Shown one piece after another: positions 1 through 10,600 of a DNA stretch of 64,000 bases. The notes below the pieces were generated by a model, which saw nothing but the letters and a program-made list of their open reading frames with translations, ran no database searches and was not told where the DNA came from. The position numbers were made by a program, and so were the translations under genes. The DNA is from Viola odorata. Lineage: Eukaryota; Streptophyta; Magnoliopsida; Malpighiales; Violaceae. Each line of letters starts with the position of its first letter. Position 1 is the stretch's first letter. The stretch covers positions 42,169,656 to 42,233,655 of the forward strand of contig OY829539.1 of the NCBI GenBank assembly GCA_963691705.1, in the 5' to 3' direction.

Positions 1-222
1 CAGTATTTTACTTAATAAAAAGAGAATTATATTGTTGTAAGAAAGAATGATGTCAATTGTCATAAAAAATATAATTACTAGTTAGATGATTAAATTAGAA
101 GAAATTGAATTGATAAGATTAAGAGAATAATTAAGTGATTAATGAATATTTTGGTGTAAATTATGATAAGTAATCCTTGAAGAAATTGTGTTTATAATTC
201 AGTTTTGTTAAGTGTTATAATA
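1..222. other. AT-rich flank left of element A
   Basis: No gene is visible. The sequence is AT-rich. It should be the left part of the original target of element A, continuing at about 20320 after the element. The last five bases before A (223-227, AAGGT) are the target-site duplication. Confidence 0.5.
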
Positions 223-227
223 AAGGT

Positions 228-1603
228 TGATATGATGCGTTTTATACTAATTTTCCATCCCTTTCCTAGCCCTTTTTGGGCATGTTGCTACTGATCTCCT
301 TCTGTTTTCATACTATTTGACAGACCAGAGCCTTCGGAAAGGAAATACCGAAAAGATATATTTATCACTGACTTCGGACCGTTTTGAACAGCTTGCCCTT
401 GCAGGGTGTGCAGGTAGCAGCTTGCCCCTGCATTTTTTCACGCGCGGCAGCAGAGGACTCCAGCTCAGAAAAGGAAAATCACGGACAAGGAAACTCCTTT
501 ATTAAGGAAATCAGCTGATCCGTTCCAATCAATCCAGATGTCTCCCATTTTGGCAAGAAAATATTCGAAGATCAACTCCAATTAATTTAGGATTTCCCCT
601 TTTATTAATTTCTATTTTGAGAATTTTCTCATTTGTAATTTTCTATTAAAAACACATTTTTGTATGAGGGTGGGTTTGGACGGTCCTCACTCTCATTCTC
701 TTTTCTGTTCTTGCAATTTGGATTTTGGCGGACGCCGCTTCTTCATCTTATTTTCTTTATGCAATTTTATTTATTTATTTATTTTAATTCTAACATGAGC
801 TGCTAAGCTCATTCGTTCTTGGTAGGATCATCGAAGGTTGCTTAGGAAAGCCGTGAGGTTGAATTTAAGTCAATATATCACTAGTTTATATTTATTTCCT
901 TAACGTTTTCTTGTCAATTCTACTAGGATTGTTACGAGTTTGGCCAACTAGCTGCTAGCCCTAGACGATTAACGTCATCTCTGTTGTTATAACTAACGTG
1001 AAGCTGTAGGGTAAAGTAGACGACCAATCAGATTCATTAGGTCGTTGGTCCTATCTGATTGGGTTAAGTAAGTAATCAGGGTAGAGCCTCGAACATACTG
1101 AGTGTCTCACCCTGGACGCGTCTTCCTTCATCTTAATGGGCCTTTAAGTATTGCCTCCATAAACATACCTTGGGGGATAGCAAAGTGTCAAGACCACTCC
1201 ATAAACGTACCTTGGAGTAGTTTATCGTACGAAAGGAAGCAGGGGATCTAAACGTACCTGGTCCCTATAGCGCGTCTATCAGTGAGGGGTAGAAGATCAT
1301 TGCACCGATGACCGGCTGACCTTGAATGCAACCGGAGATAGATTCCTACTAGGAACTCTTTCCTCTATTGATTTCTTGTTTATTTTAATTCTGTGTATTA
1401 CTGTTTTTGTAGTTATCAATCAACCAACTCTTGAAATCCCCCCGTTACTTGTTACTGTTCTGATCTGTTTGCCCTTGCCGCACAACACAAAATAGTGTCT
1501 ACCTTAGTCTCTGTGGATCGACCCTGTATCACTATACACAATTTATTTGTGCACTAGTCTGCAGGTTTTATTATTAATTTTGAGGTGTCTCGACAGCACG
1601 TCA
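228..1603 (+). repeat. 5' LTR of element A
   Basis: The 1376-bp LTR starts TGATATGATG and ends CGTCA, directly before the primer-binding site. Its partner is 5495-5894 plus 19326-20314. The two copies differ by substitutions and small indels throughout; for example, many differ in the first 150 bases. Short ORFs inside it are not convincing genes. Confidence 0.9.
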
Positions 1604-1608
1604 AATTT

Positions 1609-1627
1609 TGGCGTTGTTGCCGGGGAC
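1609..1627 (+). promoter_or_regulatory. Primer-binding site of element A
   Basis: TGGCGTTGTTGCCGGGGAC lies six bases after the LTR end. It matches the Athila-type primer site seen in B (TGGCGCCGTTGCCGGGGAT, commonly assigned to tRNA-Asp), with a C-to-T change that removes a CpG. Confidence 0.85.
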
Positions 1628-1712
1628 TAACGGTACTGATTTCTTTCTTTTGTTTGTGTGGCTGGACATCCAGACCTAGTTACTGAAAACTTCAACCTCT
1701 GAATTTCCCAAC

Positions 1713-2630
1713 ATGGTCGATGTCTGTGCTCCTATGGGAAAACAAATTGCCACCATGACTCGTATGATCCAGATCCTAGCCCCAAGACAGGTTGTCCAGG
1801 CCAAGACACATAGATTTCGCAACTTTACCAACTATCCGACTAACGCATATCCATATACCCCTAATGAATTCCAAGTTAATACGGTTGGTAATTATAACGG
1901 AGCTCCTTAGCAGTTTGATCCTTATACCAACAATTATAACCAAGGACAACATCATCCTAACCAAAGTTGGTGCGATCCGCAACCGTCTTGCCCTAGACAG
2001 TCACCACAGCAACATCATTAACAAGATCCATCTCAGCCGCCATACAATCTTCAACCTTTTCAACCATGGCCAGATCATCTCAATAATCAGCAGTACCAGT
2101 ACCAGGTTCCTCAAGAACCAATTCCTCCCGCACCCCTAGCTGTTGAGGTAACGAATCTTACTAATATTATTCTTGATATACAACAACAGTTGAGTGCTTT
2201 CGCTGCAGAGATGAAGGAGATACAGAACCAAAGATGCCTACCACCTCAACCAGAACTCAACGCGCAACATGTTGTCTTTGCCATGAAACTTCGCAGTAGT
2301 ACTGAAATACCATCCCGCGAGCTGCCTGCCCAAGACGTTGAACTACCTGAACTCACGCCCAAACCGGAGGAAGCTAAGGCAGAAGTGGAGAAAGAAAAAC
2401 GTGTCCACATTGCTAGACGATATGGTTCCCCACGTAAGGTAGATGAAAACTCTGAATTTTCAGAGGAATTCATCACAAAGTTCTTGAGCCTCTATTTCCT
2501 CAACGATTGGTCAAGTCTTAAAAGGATGGCGAGGATCGTGAAATTTTTGACATGTTTAGTAAAGTCCAAGTCAATATACCTTTGCTGTAGGCTATTAAAA
2601 ACATTCCTCGCTATGCTAAATTTTTAAAAA
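1713..2630 (+). pseudogene. gag remnant of element A (C-terminal part only)
   Basis: The translation from 1713, over several frames and stops, aligns with the part of B's Gag-Pol that begins near residue 300. The whole capsid region is therefore missing. B's CCHC zinc knuckle is represented by a segment with no cysteines left, so nucleic-acid binding is lost. The Gln/Pro/Asn-rich stretch (about 1900-2150) and the segment before protease (2190-2627, ending in a frameshift) can still be followed. There are stops near 1908 and 2019. It cannot make a working Gag. Confidence 0.8.
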
Positions 2631-2653
2631 ATTAGTGTGGTAACAAATGTAAC

Positions 2654-3229
2654 GTGGTAGGTGTGAAAATGATTAGTGTAGGTGGGAACGTCTCAGCCGC
2701 GATCCAGCGGAAGCTACCACCTAAGTGCAAAGACAAAGGTATGTTTACCCTCTCATGTAAAATTGGTACTACTGACATTGGTAGAGCTATGTGCGATTTT
2801 GGTGCAGGAATCAACCTCTTGCCCTTGACGATATACAATAGTCTAGGCCTAGGCCCGCTCAAACCAACGGGACTTGTCATCCAGTTGGCCGACCACTCAG
2901 TTACATATCCCGAGGGTGTTATTGAGGACGTCTTAGTGCAGGTTGGAGACTTCATATACCCAACCGACTTCTACGTGATTGACATGGAGGATGGGAATTC
3001 TGTCAATGCCCCCGATATGCTGCTCGGACGACCCTTTCTTCGGACCGCGAAAGCCAAGATCGATGTGCATGATTCCTCCATCTCGCTAGAATTCGATGGG
3101 GAAGTTGTTAAATTCAATATGTTTGACGATACGAGATATCCCACCGAGCTTTCTAGCATATACTTTATTGATATTGCTGACTCTATTATTACTAATATTT
3201 CTGCAGTTGCTACTGATGATTCTCTATAG
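2654..3229 (+). pseudogene. Retroviral-type aspartic protease domain of element A
   Basis: A 191-codon open stretch encodes the pepsin-like retrotransposon protease. The active-site segment reads MCDFGAGINLLP, where B has [12 protein letters not shown]. The later VLLGRPF-type strand of the fold is present as MLLGRPF. It aligns with residues about 630-830 of B's Gag-Pol. The frame is open but cut off from gag upstream by frameshifts, and reverse transcriptase is missing downstream. It is a surviving domain, not a complete gene. The Met start is only the first ATG of the open stretch. Confidence 0.85.
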
Positions 3230-3439
3230 CTTGCCCTAGACAGGAGCATTCCGCCCGCAACACTGGACCCCTTGGCGTTGACGCTTGCAACTCCACATAA
3301 ATTGCATGAAGATGTCACTGATTTAGAAGAGCATTCTGTTATCCCTCCTCCTTCTATTATTTCTCCTCTTCCCGCTGATCACACTAAACTCCCATCTATT
3401 ATAACCAGTTCCATAATCCACCAAAAAACACTATCAAGA

Positions 3440-3735
3440 CAGTAGCTAATCACGATAAGTTGCTCTCTCCTAAGACCTTTGATACTGGACAAAAAGTTTT
3501 ACTTTACAATTCTCGTCTTAGGCTCTTTTCTAGAAAATTGCAGTCTCGGTGGGCTGACCCTTACCTCGTCACGCAGGTGTATGATCCTGGTGTAGTTGCA
3601 ATTCAGAGTATGGACACGGGCCTTATTTTTAAAGTGCATGACCACAGATCGGAGCTATTTCCACGACGGTTTCCATCACCTCATGGCGGTGCCCCCGTAT
3701 CCAAAATGATTTCAGCAGCCTACGTCTTGCCCTAG
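3440..3735 (+). pseudogene. Integrase C-terminal tail of element A, after a large deletion
   Basis: The sequence from about 3445 resumes with NHDKLLSPKTFDTGQKVL, aligning with the C-terminal integrase region of B near residue 1750. The conserved 'lysine-leucine-lysine-tryptophan' segment (SGKLKSKW in B) is RKLQSRW here. About 2.6 kb found in B is absent between the protease tail and this point: RT, RNase H, and the zinc and DDE parts of integrase. The tail ends at a stop at 3733-3735, matching the end of pol. Confidence 0.85.
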
Positions 3736-5455
3736 TCGTTAACAGCGGCGCTTCGTGGGAGGCAACCCACGTTTCTTTCCCTTCTCTCCCCTTTTAGTTT
3801 TCTACCTTTTGAACTATTTTTTCGTTTGTGTGTGAGTCTCATTCTCGCATCGAGGATGATGTGCTGCCTTAGTGTGGGGGTGGGATACTTATGTATTTTA
3901 CATTGTTGCTTGATTGCATGTTTTCTTTTACTTGCATGACTGCTTGCCCTTGCACTTGCATGCTTGCATGATTTTGCTTGGAGTTTTTCTGAAATTTGTT
4001 TGCCTTGTAAAAACAACACTGCCCCTATTTTTGAAAACCCCTTAGTTTGAATGAATGGTCTAGGCACTTTGTACAGGAAACACTCACTCACTGTACATAT
4101 TCACTCGCACAACCACACTACTTGTTAGCTCCTATATCCATGTCTTGCCCTAGTCACTTGCAGTCATTTGTTTACCCATGTGAGCTCTTTGAACTTCCAT
4201 GCCATGATTTTTTCTGAGTGAATGCATGACTTTGTACTGGCTGAATTTGCATGAGACCCCTGGGTATAGGCACCATTAGACGTGGGAAAGCGATGAAATG
4301 ATTAAAAACATTGCATTCTTTCTTCTTATCTTTTTTCTTGCTTTTTTCTTACCCCTGCCATTCATCTCACCTTCTTTTCATGACCTTTCTAACCATTCAC
4401 GCCTTTCCTTTCTACTCTTAGCAAGTGAGAGATGTCCTCTGGCAGTGAGCAAGGTGGGACAAAGAGAAACAACATCTCTAGTGTGGGGGTATCGAGCTGC
4501 GAGACCTAGATGCTGAAAGACAAAGCGGACGCTGATAACAGAAACACAACGTCAAACCGCTAGACCAAGATGCTGAAAGCAGTAGTATATCAAGCAACCA
4601 CGGAATAAAAAGAAACAGAATCTCAGTGTAATGAACAGCCAGACCAAGACGACCAAGTCATTCAATGAGCGATATGGAAATGAAGAGCTAGACCGAGACA
4701 CTCAAAGCAATCATACGCTGAAGCCAAGTCATTCGATGAAAAAAGTTGCTACTCCAGTTAGACGGATAAAAACAGTATGTACGCGCTCCCTTTTGCTAAT
4801 AAAATTAAAAAAATAATAATAAAAAAAATCAAAAAAAATCAAAAAAATTCAAAACTAAATTCGAGCAAAAGAGGAGTACAAATCAGAAGCGGAGCAAAGC
4901 ATGAAGAAGACCAGAAGACCGATAGCATTGCCAAAAGAAGAAAATACCCCACTGATTATCCAGCGCTATTTGCCTTGCCCTTGATGCTGCCAACAGGAGG
5001 ATCTCTCTCACCACTTCGCCTCTTTCCAGCTAAGAAACTCTCTATCCTTTACTCTCTCCCTCTCATTGAACCCTCTCTCCTTCTTCCACATTTTCTTTCT
5101 CTACCCTTTGCAAAGTTTTATGATTGTATGATTGCCCACGCATGTGTTCTTCGTAGTCGGGTCGCTATTGCAAATTTGGTTTTGTGCATTGTCATTTACA
5201 TTGTTGAGTGTAAACACCTTGCCATGATTTCTTTTCTGAGTGTGAGTGCAAACACTATTTTCTGTGTGACGATTGCTTGCAACTAGCTTGACATGGGAAA
5301 GTTTCTCCCTTGGTTTCGTTATTCCTTGGGTTTAATGTGGATGCTATCTAGGTAGGAGGTTGTACCGAATTTTCTGCTTGTGTGCTGAGTGTGCTTATTC
5401 TGTATGCCTTTTTGTGGGAGACCATTTTTTCTTATTGAGGGGCTGCTTTGAGTTT
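3736..5455 (+). other. 3' untranslated region of element A (no ORF2)
   Basis: There is no convincing coding sequence. ORF2, present in B and C after pol, is missing. The region aligns in blocks with B's 3' UTR: the 'gatgtgctgcc...gtgtggggg' block near 3850-3890, a GAGTGAATGCATGAC block near 4218, and a block near 5190-5340 containing GAGTGTAAACACC and GTGAGTGCAAACA. An A-rich tract lies at about 4800-4860. Confidence 0.75.
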
Positions 5456-5494
5456 AATGCTCGAGGGCGAGCATTGGGGTAGTGTGGGGGTATT
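5456..5494 (+). promoter_or_regulatory. Hairpin and polypurine tract before the 3' LTR of A
   Basis: AATGCTCGAGGGCGAGCATT (5456-5475) is a perfect 8-bp stem with a 4-base loop. It is followed by GGGGTAGTGTGGGGGTATT and then the LTR. The purine-rich run is where plus-strand DNA synthesis should be primed. The same hairpin and tract occur in B and, with one mismatch, in C. Confidence 0.8.
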
Positions 5495-5894
5495 TGATAT
5501 GATGCATTTTATACTAATTTTCCATCCCTTTCCTAGCCCTTTTTGGGCATGTTGCTACTGATCTCCTTCTATTTTCATACTATTTGACAGACCAGAACCT
5601 TTGGAAAGGAAATACCAAAAAGATGCATTTATCACTAACTTCGGACGGTTTTGAACAGCTTGCCCTTTTAGGGTGCAGGCAACAGCTTGCCCCTGCATTT
5701 GTGCGCGTGCGGCAGTAGAGGACTCCAGTGCAGAAAAGGAAAATCACGGACAAGGAACCTCCTTTATTAAGGAAATCAGTTGATCCGTTCCAATCAATCC
5801 AGATCTCTCCCGTTTTGGCAAGAAAATATTCCAAGATCAACTCCAATTAATTTAGGATTTCCCCTTTTATTAATTTCTATTTTGAGATTTTCCC
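5495..5894 (+). repeat. 3' LTR of element A, first part
   Basis: This is the first 400 bases of A's 3' LTR, interrupted by element B. The last five bases (5890-5894, TTCCC) are the target duplication made by B. The LTR continues at 19326. Confidence 0.9.
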
Positions 5895-7617
5895 TGATAG
5901 CATGTTTTTATGCATGATTTTCCCTCCACTTTCTCACTTATCTAGAGCATGATTCTGCTAATTTACCCTTGATTTCATTACTATTGCAGATTCAGGCCTA
6001 AAAAGGGAGTTTGTGCTAAAACATGCGTTTTTGGTGCATTTTGAGCGAATTCCAGTTTCAAGACCAGAAGTCGAGGTCCCGAGCCCAAAGCAGCGTTCAA
6101 GGTCCCGAGTCGGATTCCCAGTTCGGGACCCCGAAGGGCAAAGGATGTCATTTCCACGTGTCATCCCACCTAAAACGCCCATGTGACTCCTCTGACACTG
6201 TTCCTGCGCTCTGCACTGATTACCAAACACCTACCGAACTGACCAGTTCAGCCTCGAGCTCAGTCCAGACCTGCCAAAGCTGGAGAAATCAGACAGCTTT
6301 ATGCTTTTCCAGCTTTGTGCTTTAAGGAACATGGATCCACTTCTTTAGGCTTTCAATTAATGCATTTTGTCCCTAGTTTTAGGCTGAAGATATTTTGTGC
6401 TTAGGGCTCTACTATATAAAGAGCATCTAAGCTTAGTTTAAGGGATCTCTTCCTAATTTATAATCACTTAGGATAATTTAGAAGTAGCTTAGACTTCTCT
6501 CTAGTCCCTCTCTCTAGCCATTGTTAGCTTCTTCAACATTGCTGCCGAGCTATAAACGGAATTCTAGTAACAAGTTTTCTTCCCTTGCACTATTTAATTA
6601 CTTGTTATGCTTTCCTTAATCATTATTTGCTTATCTTTAAGTATGAGTAGCTAAATTCCTAGTTCTTGGCAAGGCTGATTCAAGGGTTGCAAGGGCAGAT
6701 TCGAGGCCTTAATGTGCTTAATATATTCTTGATGCTGTATTTAACTATTCATCGATTTAATTACATCTTTGCATGATTTAATTTAAGGTCTGATCAACTG
6801 AGAATTATTTTGTGTAAATGCTGCCATTTATGTGATGAATACGGAAGGAAAATTGCATGAAACAAGTGGGCATCTGTTTAGTCTTGACTGTGTCAAAGTG
6901 GTCTTGAATAGATAGGTTGGGTAGTTGATTAGGGCTGAGTCACGAGTCTGACAAACTGAGGGACTTTAGTTCTAGATCTGTCTTTTCTTAACTTCATGGC
7001 CAGTTTGAGTATGGTCCTCCCGCATTCGTGCCTGGAGGGATGGCAAACTGTCAAGACTACCTCATATGTGGAAACGGGGGGTAGTTTCTCTTAAGAGAAA
7101 AGTAGGGGATATCCGAGGAATCTGGTCCCCATGTCATTTCTATGACGTCTTGAATGGAATACCCTTGAGCTGATGACGATCTGGTCCCGAATGCAACCCA
7201 GAATGCCTTTGCCGAGAACACTTTCTCCATCTAATTATCTGTTGTTATTTCACCCTTGTTCTGTTTCACGCCTATGTCAATATTTTTGTACTTGTTGCTG
7301 ATTTGTTTTATTATTCCTGGAATTAATTATTGATTTGTCTATTTTACCATTCGGAATCTCGAACGTGACATTCGGGACCCCGAATACTGTTTTCTTAGAT
7401 AGAATTGTTAGCTCCCGAACTCTGCCTTGGCCAACTCGTTTGGCCAAGTAAAACCCCCCCATTGTTACTCTTTGTGCTCTTCTCCCCCGAATACATTCAC
7501 GACCATAAATCAGTTTCTCACAATCCCCGTGTTTGACCCTGACTGCCACTGTACACTTTATCTCTTGTGCACACACGTTTTCAGGCACTATAAATTTATG
7601 TATTTGATTGACGATCA
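5895..7617 (+). repeat. 5' LTR of element B
   Basis: The LTR starts TGATAGCATG and ends ACGATCA and is 1723 bp long, exactly as long as the 3' copy. It holds a TATA box at 6413. The word TCCCGAA or its CCCGA core is repeated many times here, as in the whole element. The ORFs in it (for example 6023-6325) recur unchanged in the 3' LTR and look incidental. Confidence 0.95.
6413..6420 (+). promoter_or_regulatory. TATA box in the 5' LTR of B
   Basis: TATATAAA lies in CTACTATATAAAGAGC, about 520 bases into the LTR. This is a suitable position for the start of U3-driven transcription. The 3' LTR copy is at 18121-18128, and a related TATATAAG is in the LTR of C. Confidence 0.7.
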
Positions 7618-7620
7618 AAT

Positions 7621-7639
7621 TGGCGCCGTTGCCGGGGAT
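7621..7639 (+). promoter_or_regulatory. Primer-binding site of element B
   Basis: TGGCGCCGTTGCCGGGGAT begins three bases after the LTR. This is the standard Athila/Calypso-type minus-strand primer site, usually attributed to tRNA-Asp. Confidence 0.9.
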
Positions 7640-7671
7640 TGTTTCAAGACTGATTTATTTTTCTTGTTTGT

Positions 7672-10600
7672 ATGACCAGGAGATCAGCACCCGAATTACT
7701 GCCCCTTGATCATGAGCTTGGACGGACCGAAAGAGGACTTCGACAACTGGCACGAGGAGGCTCCAACCCTTGTGTCCGAGACCTCGAACGTTTTTTTAAT
7801 CTGGAAGATAGTCCGGACCCCGAAAACCTACCCCCGATCTATCCAGGGAGACCTGATATGAATAATCAGGGTCCCGAAGGGGATATTGTTCCCCCGCTTC
7901 CTCCACCGATTCAGACCATCGATGATTTCAATGCCGCCCCCGAAGCCCCAACCAGTTGCATTGTCTGGCCAGCAGTCCCGAATGACTGGGAACTCAAGTC
8001 TGCAACCATGCATCATCTGCCACTCTTTCGAGGGCTGGCCAAGGAGAATCCGCATCGCCACCTACAGCAGCTACACTCCATTTGCGACGCCATGAAGCCT
8101 CACAACGTTTCTGTTGAGCATGCCAAGCTTCGTGCCTTTATGTGGTCCCTCAAGGACGACGCCCTTGACTGGTTTTATGACCTGCGGCCGCAATCTATCA
8201 ATTCGTGGGCCGAGATGTCTAAAGCTTTCACGGACAAATACTACCCCGTGTCCATAGCAATGGTGACCCGAAAGCAGCTCGTATCCATCCTCCAAAAGGA
8301 TTCGGAAGATCTTGAGCAATACTATGAGCGGTTTAAAAAGATGCAAGCCCTATGCCCCTCGCATAATCTGTCCGAACATGCCCTCATGCAATACTTTTGT
8401 GAAGGACTCAACGGTCGGGACAAGGCCTTGTTGAACGCTGCCGCTAATGGATCCATCACTAGACTCACTCCAGCTGCTGCCAAGGCCACCATCGAACTCA
8501 TGGCCAAGAACAACCTCCAGCTCAACAACTCCACTAGCGTTCAAGACGCCCGTTCCGCCGCTATGGAGAATCAACTTGCAGCCATCACAGGCATGTTGCA
8601 AAACATGGCTTCGGGACAGCCAGTCCAGGTCAAGGCCTGCCAGATTTGTCAATTTTCAGACCACCCAACGGATGCTTGCCCATTCATCCCCGATGAGATT
8701 CCAGTCAATGCAGCTGGCGGATTCAATGCCCCATATGGCCAACACCACAATCAAGGTTGGAAGCAACCTAACTATGGATGGAACAACAACCAGCAGGCCG
8801 GACCTAGCCATCAGTATGGACAAAACCCATACGGAAATCACCCCCCTCCTTTCAACATGCAGGCCTTCAAGCCCAGGCCCAATTTTCAGAATTACCAGTA
8901 CCAGAGGCAGCCCCCCCCGGACCAGAATTTCACCATGCCACCACCCCCGAATGAGGACCCTTCCCCCGACAAAAAGAAAATCGCCGAGCTGGAAAAACAG
9001 ATTCGGACCCTCATGGCCGAAATGAAGGAAGTAAAAAATGGAGGGAGATTTCCAGGGAAAACGGAACCTAACCCGAAGCATGAAGCGTGTGCCATGAACC
9101 TCCGCAGTGGCCTCGAGATCCCTTCTAGTGTCCACCCAGGCCCCGAAGCCGATACTGTTATTCCTGGTCCCGAAGTCAATAATACTGCACCACCACCTCC
9201 CGAACAACCTACTGACCAGCCCAAGAAGTCCCGATTTGGCGACGCAGCCCTAGATCACTTCTTCTCCAGCAAGAAGTCTCGCTGTAAGAAGAAGCAGCCC
9301 GTTGAGGAGGAAGAATTCTCCCAAGAATTCATAAACAAAGTCTTCGAACCCCCGTTCCCTCAACGGTTGGTCAAAAAGAAGAAGGAGGAAGAAGATCGGG
9401 ACATCTTTGAGATGTTTAGCAAGGTTGTCATCAATATTCCGCTCCTCAAGGCCATCAAAAACATGCCCCGATATGCTAAGTTTTTGAAACAGCTATGCAC
9501 CAACAAGAACAAATTCACGGAGGTAAATAGAATCAGTGTGGGAGCTAATCTGACCGCCCATATCCAGCGAAAAATTCCACCCAAGTGCAAAGACCAGGGA
9601 ATGTTCACAGTTCCGTGCAAGATCGGGACTATCGAGATTGGAAAGGCAATGTGCGATTTGGGAGCCGGAATTAATGTTATGCCCTTGACCATCTACAATG
9701 GCCTTGGACTCGGACCCTTGAAGGAAACCACACTAGTGATCCAACTTGCAGACCGTTCGGTAGTATATCCCAAAGGAATCGTAACGGATGTTCTGGTCCA
9801 GATTGGTGAATTCTTATTCCCAGCAGATTTCTATGTTCTCTCCATGGAAAACCCCACGAACACCAAGTCTTCGGATCTGCTCTTGGGACGTCCCTTCTTG
9901 GCTACTGCCCGCGCAAAGATTGACTGCTATGAGGCCTCGATATCTCTCGAGTTCGACGGGGAAATTATCCGTTTCAACATGCTAGACTCCATGAAGTACC
10001 CTCCCGAATTTTCCAGTGTCAACTTTGTTGATATAATAGATCCCCTTGTGGAGGAAATTGCTGAACTGAATTCTGTCGAGCCCTTGAAACTGATTCTTGA
10101 CCGAAGTCTCACCCCCGAATCTCTGCAAGAGATGACAGCTTCCATCACGGTCCCATCTGAACTATGCACAGTTGCAGCAGCCCTCGAAGAAAATTCTGCT
10201 CTAGTGGGTGAACCCCCGAGCGATTCTCCCGAATGCGCAGATCATGTACGAGTTCCACCATCTCTGGAACAAGCCCCAGACCTCGAACTCAAAACACTGC
10301 CCTCACACTTGAAGTATGCATACCTCGGGGAGGGAGAGTCGCTTCCAGTCATAATTTCCAACAAGTTAGAAGCAGACCAAGAGACTGAGCTCGTAAACCT
10401 CCTCCAGAGTTTCACGAAGGCTATCGGATGGACGATCGCCGACATCAAGGGACTGTCACCATCCTTATGCACTCACCGCATACATCTTGAAGATGACTCC
10501 AAGACAGTGAGACAGCCTCAAAGGCGTTTGAACCCCCCCCCCCTGATGGAGGTGGTCAAGAAAGAGGTCTTGAAGCTGCTCGATGCCGGGGTTATTTACC

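Noticed and set aside
6023..6325. 100-codon ORF repeated identically at 17731-18033
   Set aside because: It lies in both LTRs of B and is identical only because the LTRs are young. There is no family match or coding signature.
8656..9207. Long minus-strand ORFs inside gag-pol and ORF2 of B
   Set aside because: They are shadows of the plus-strand coding frame with skewed composition and no known motifs.
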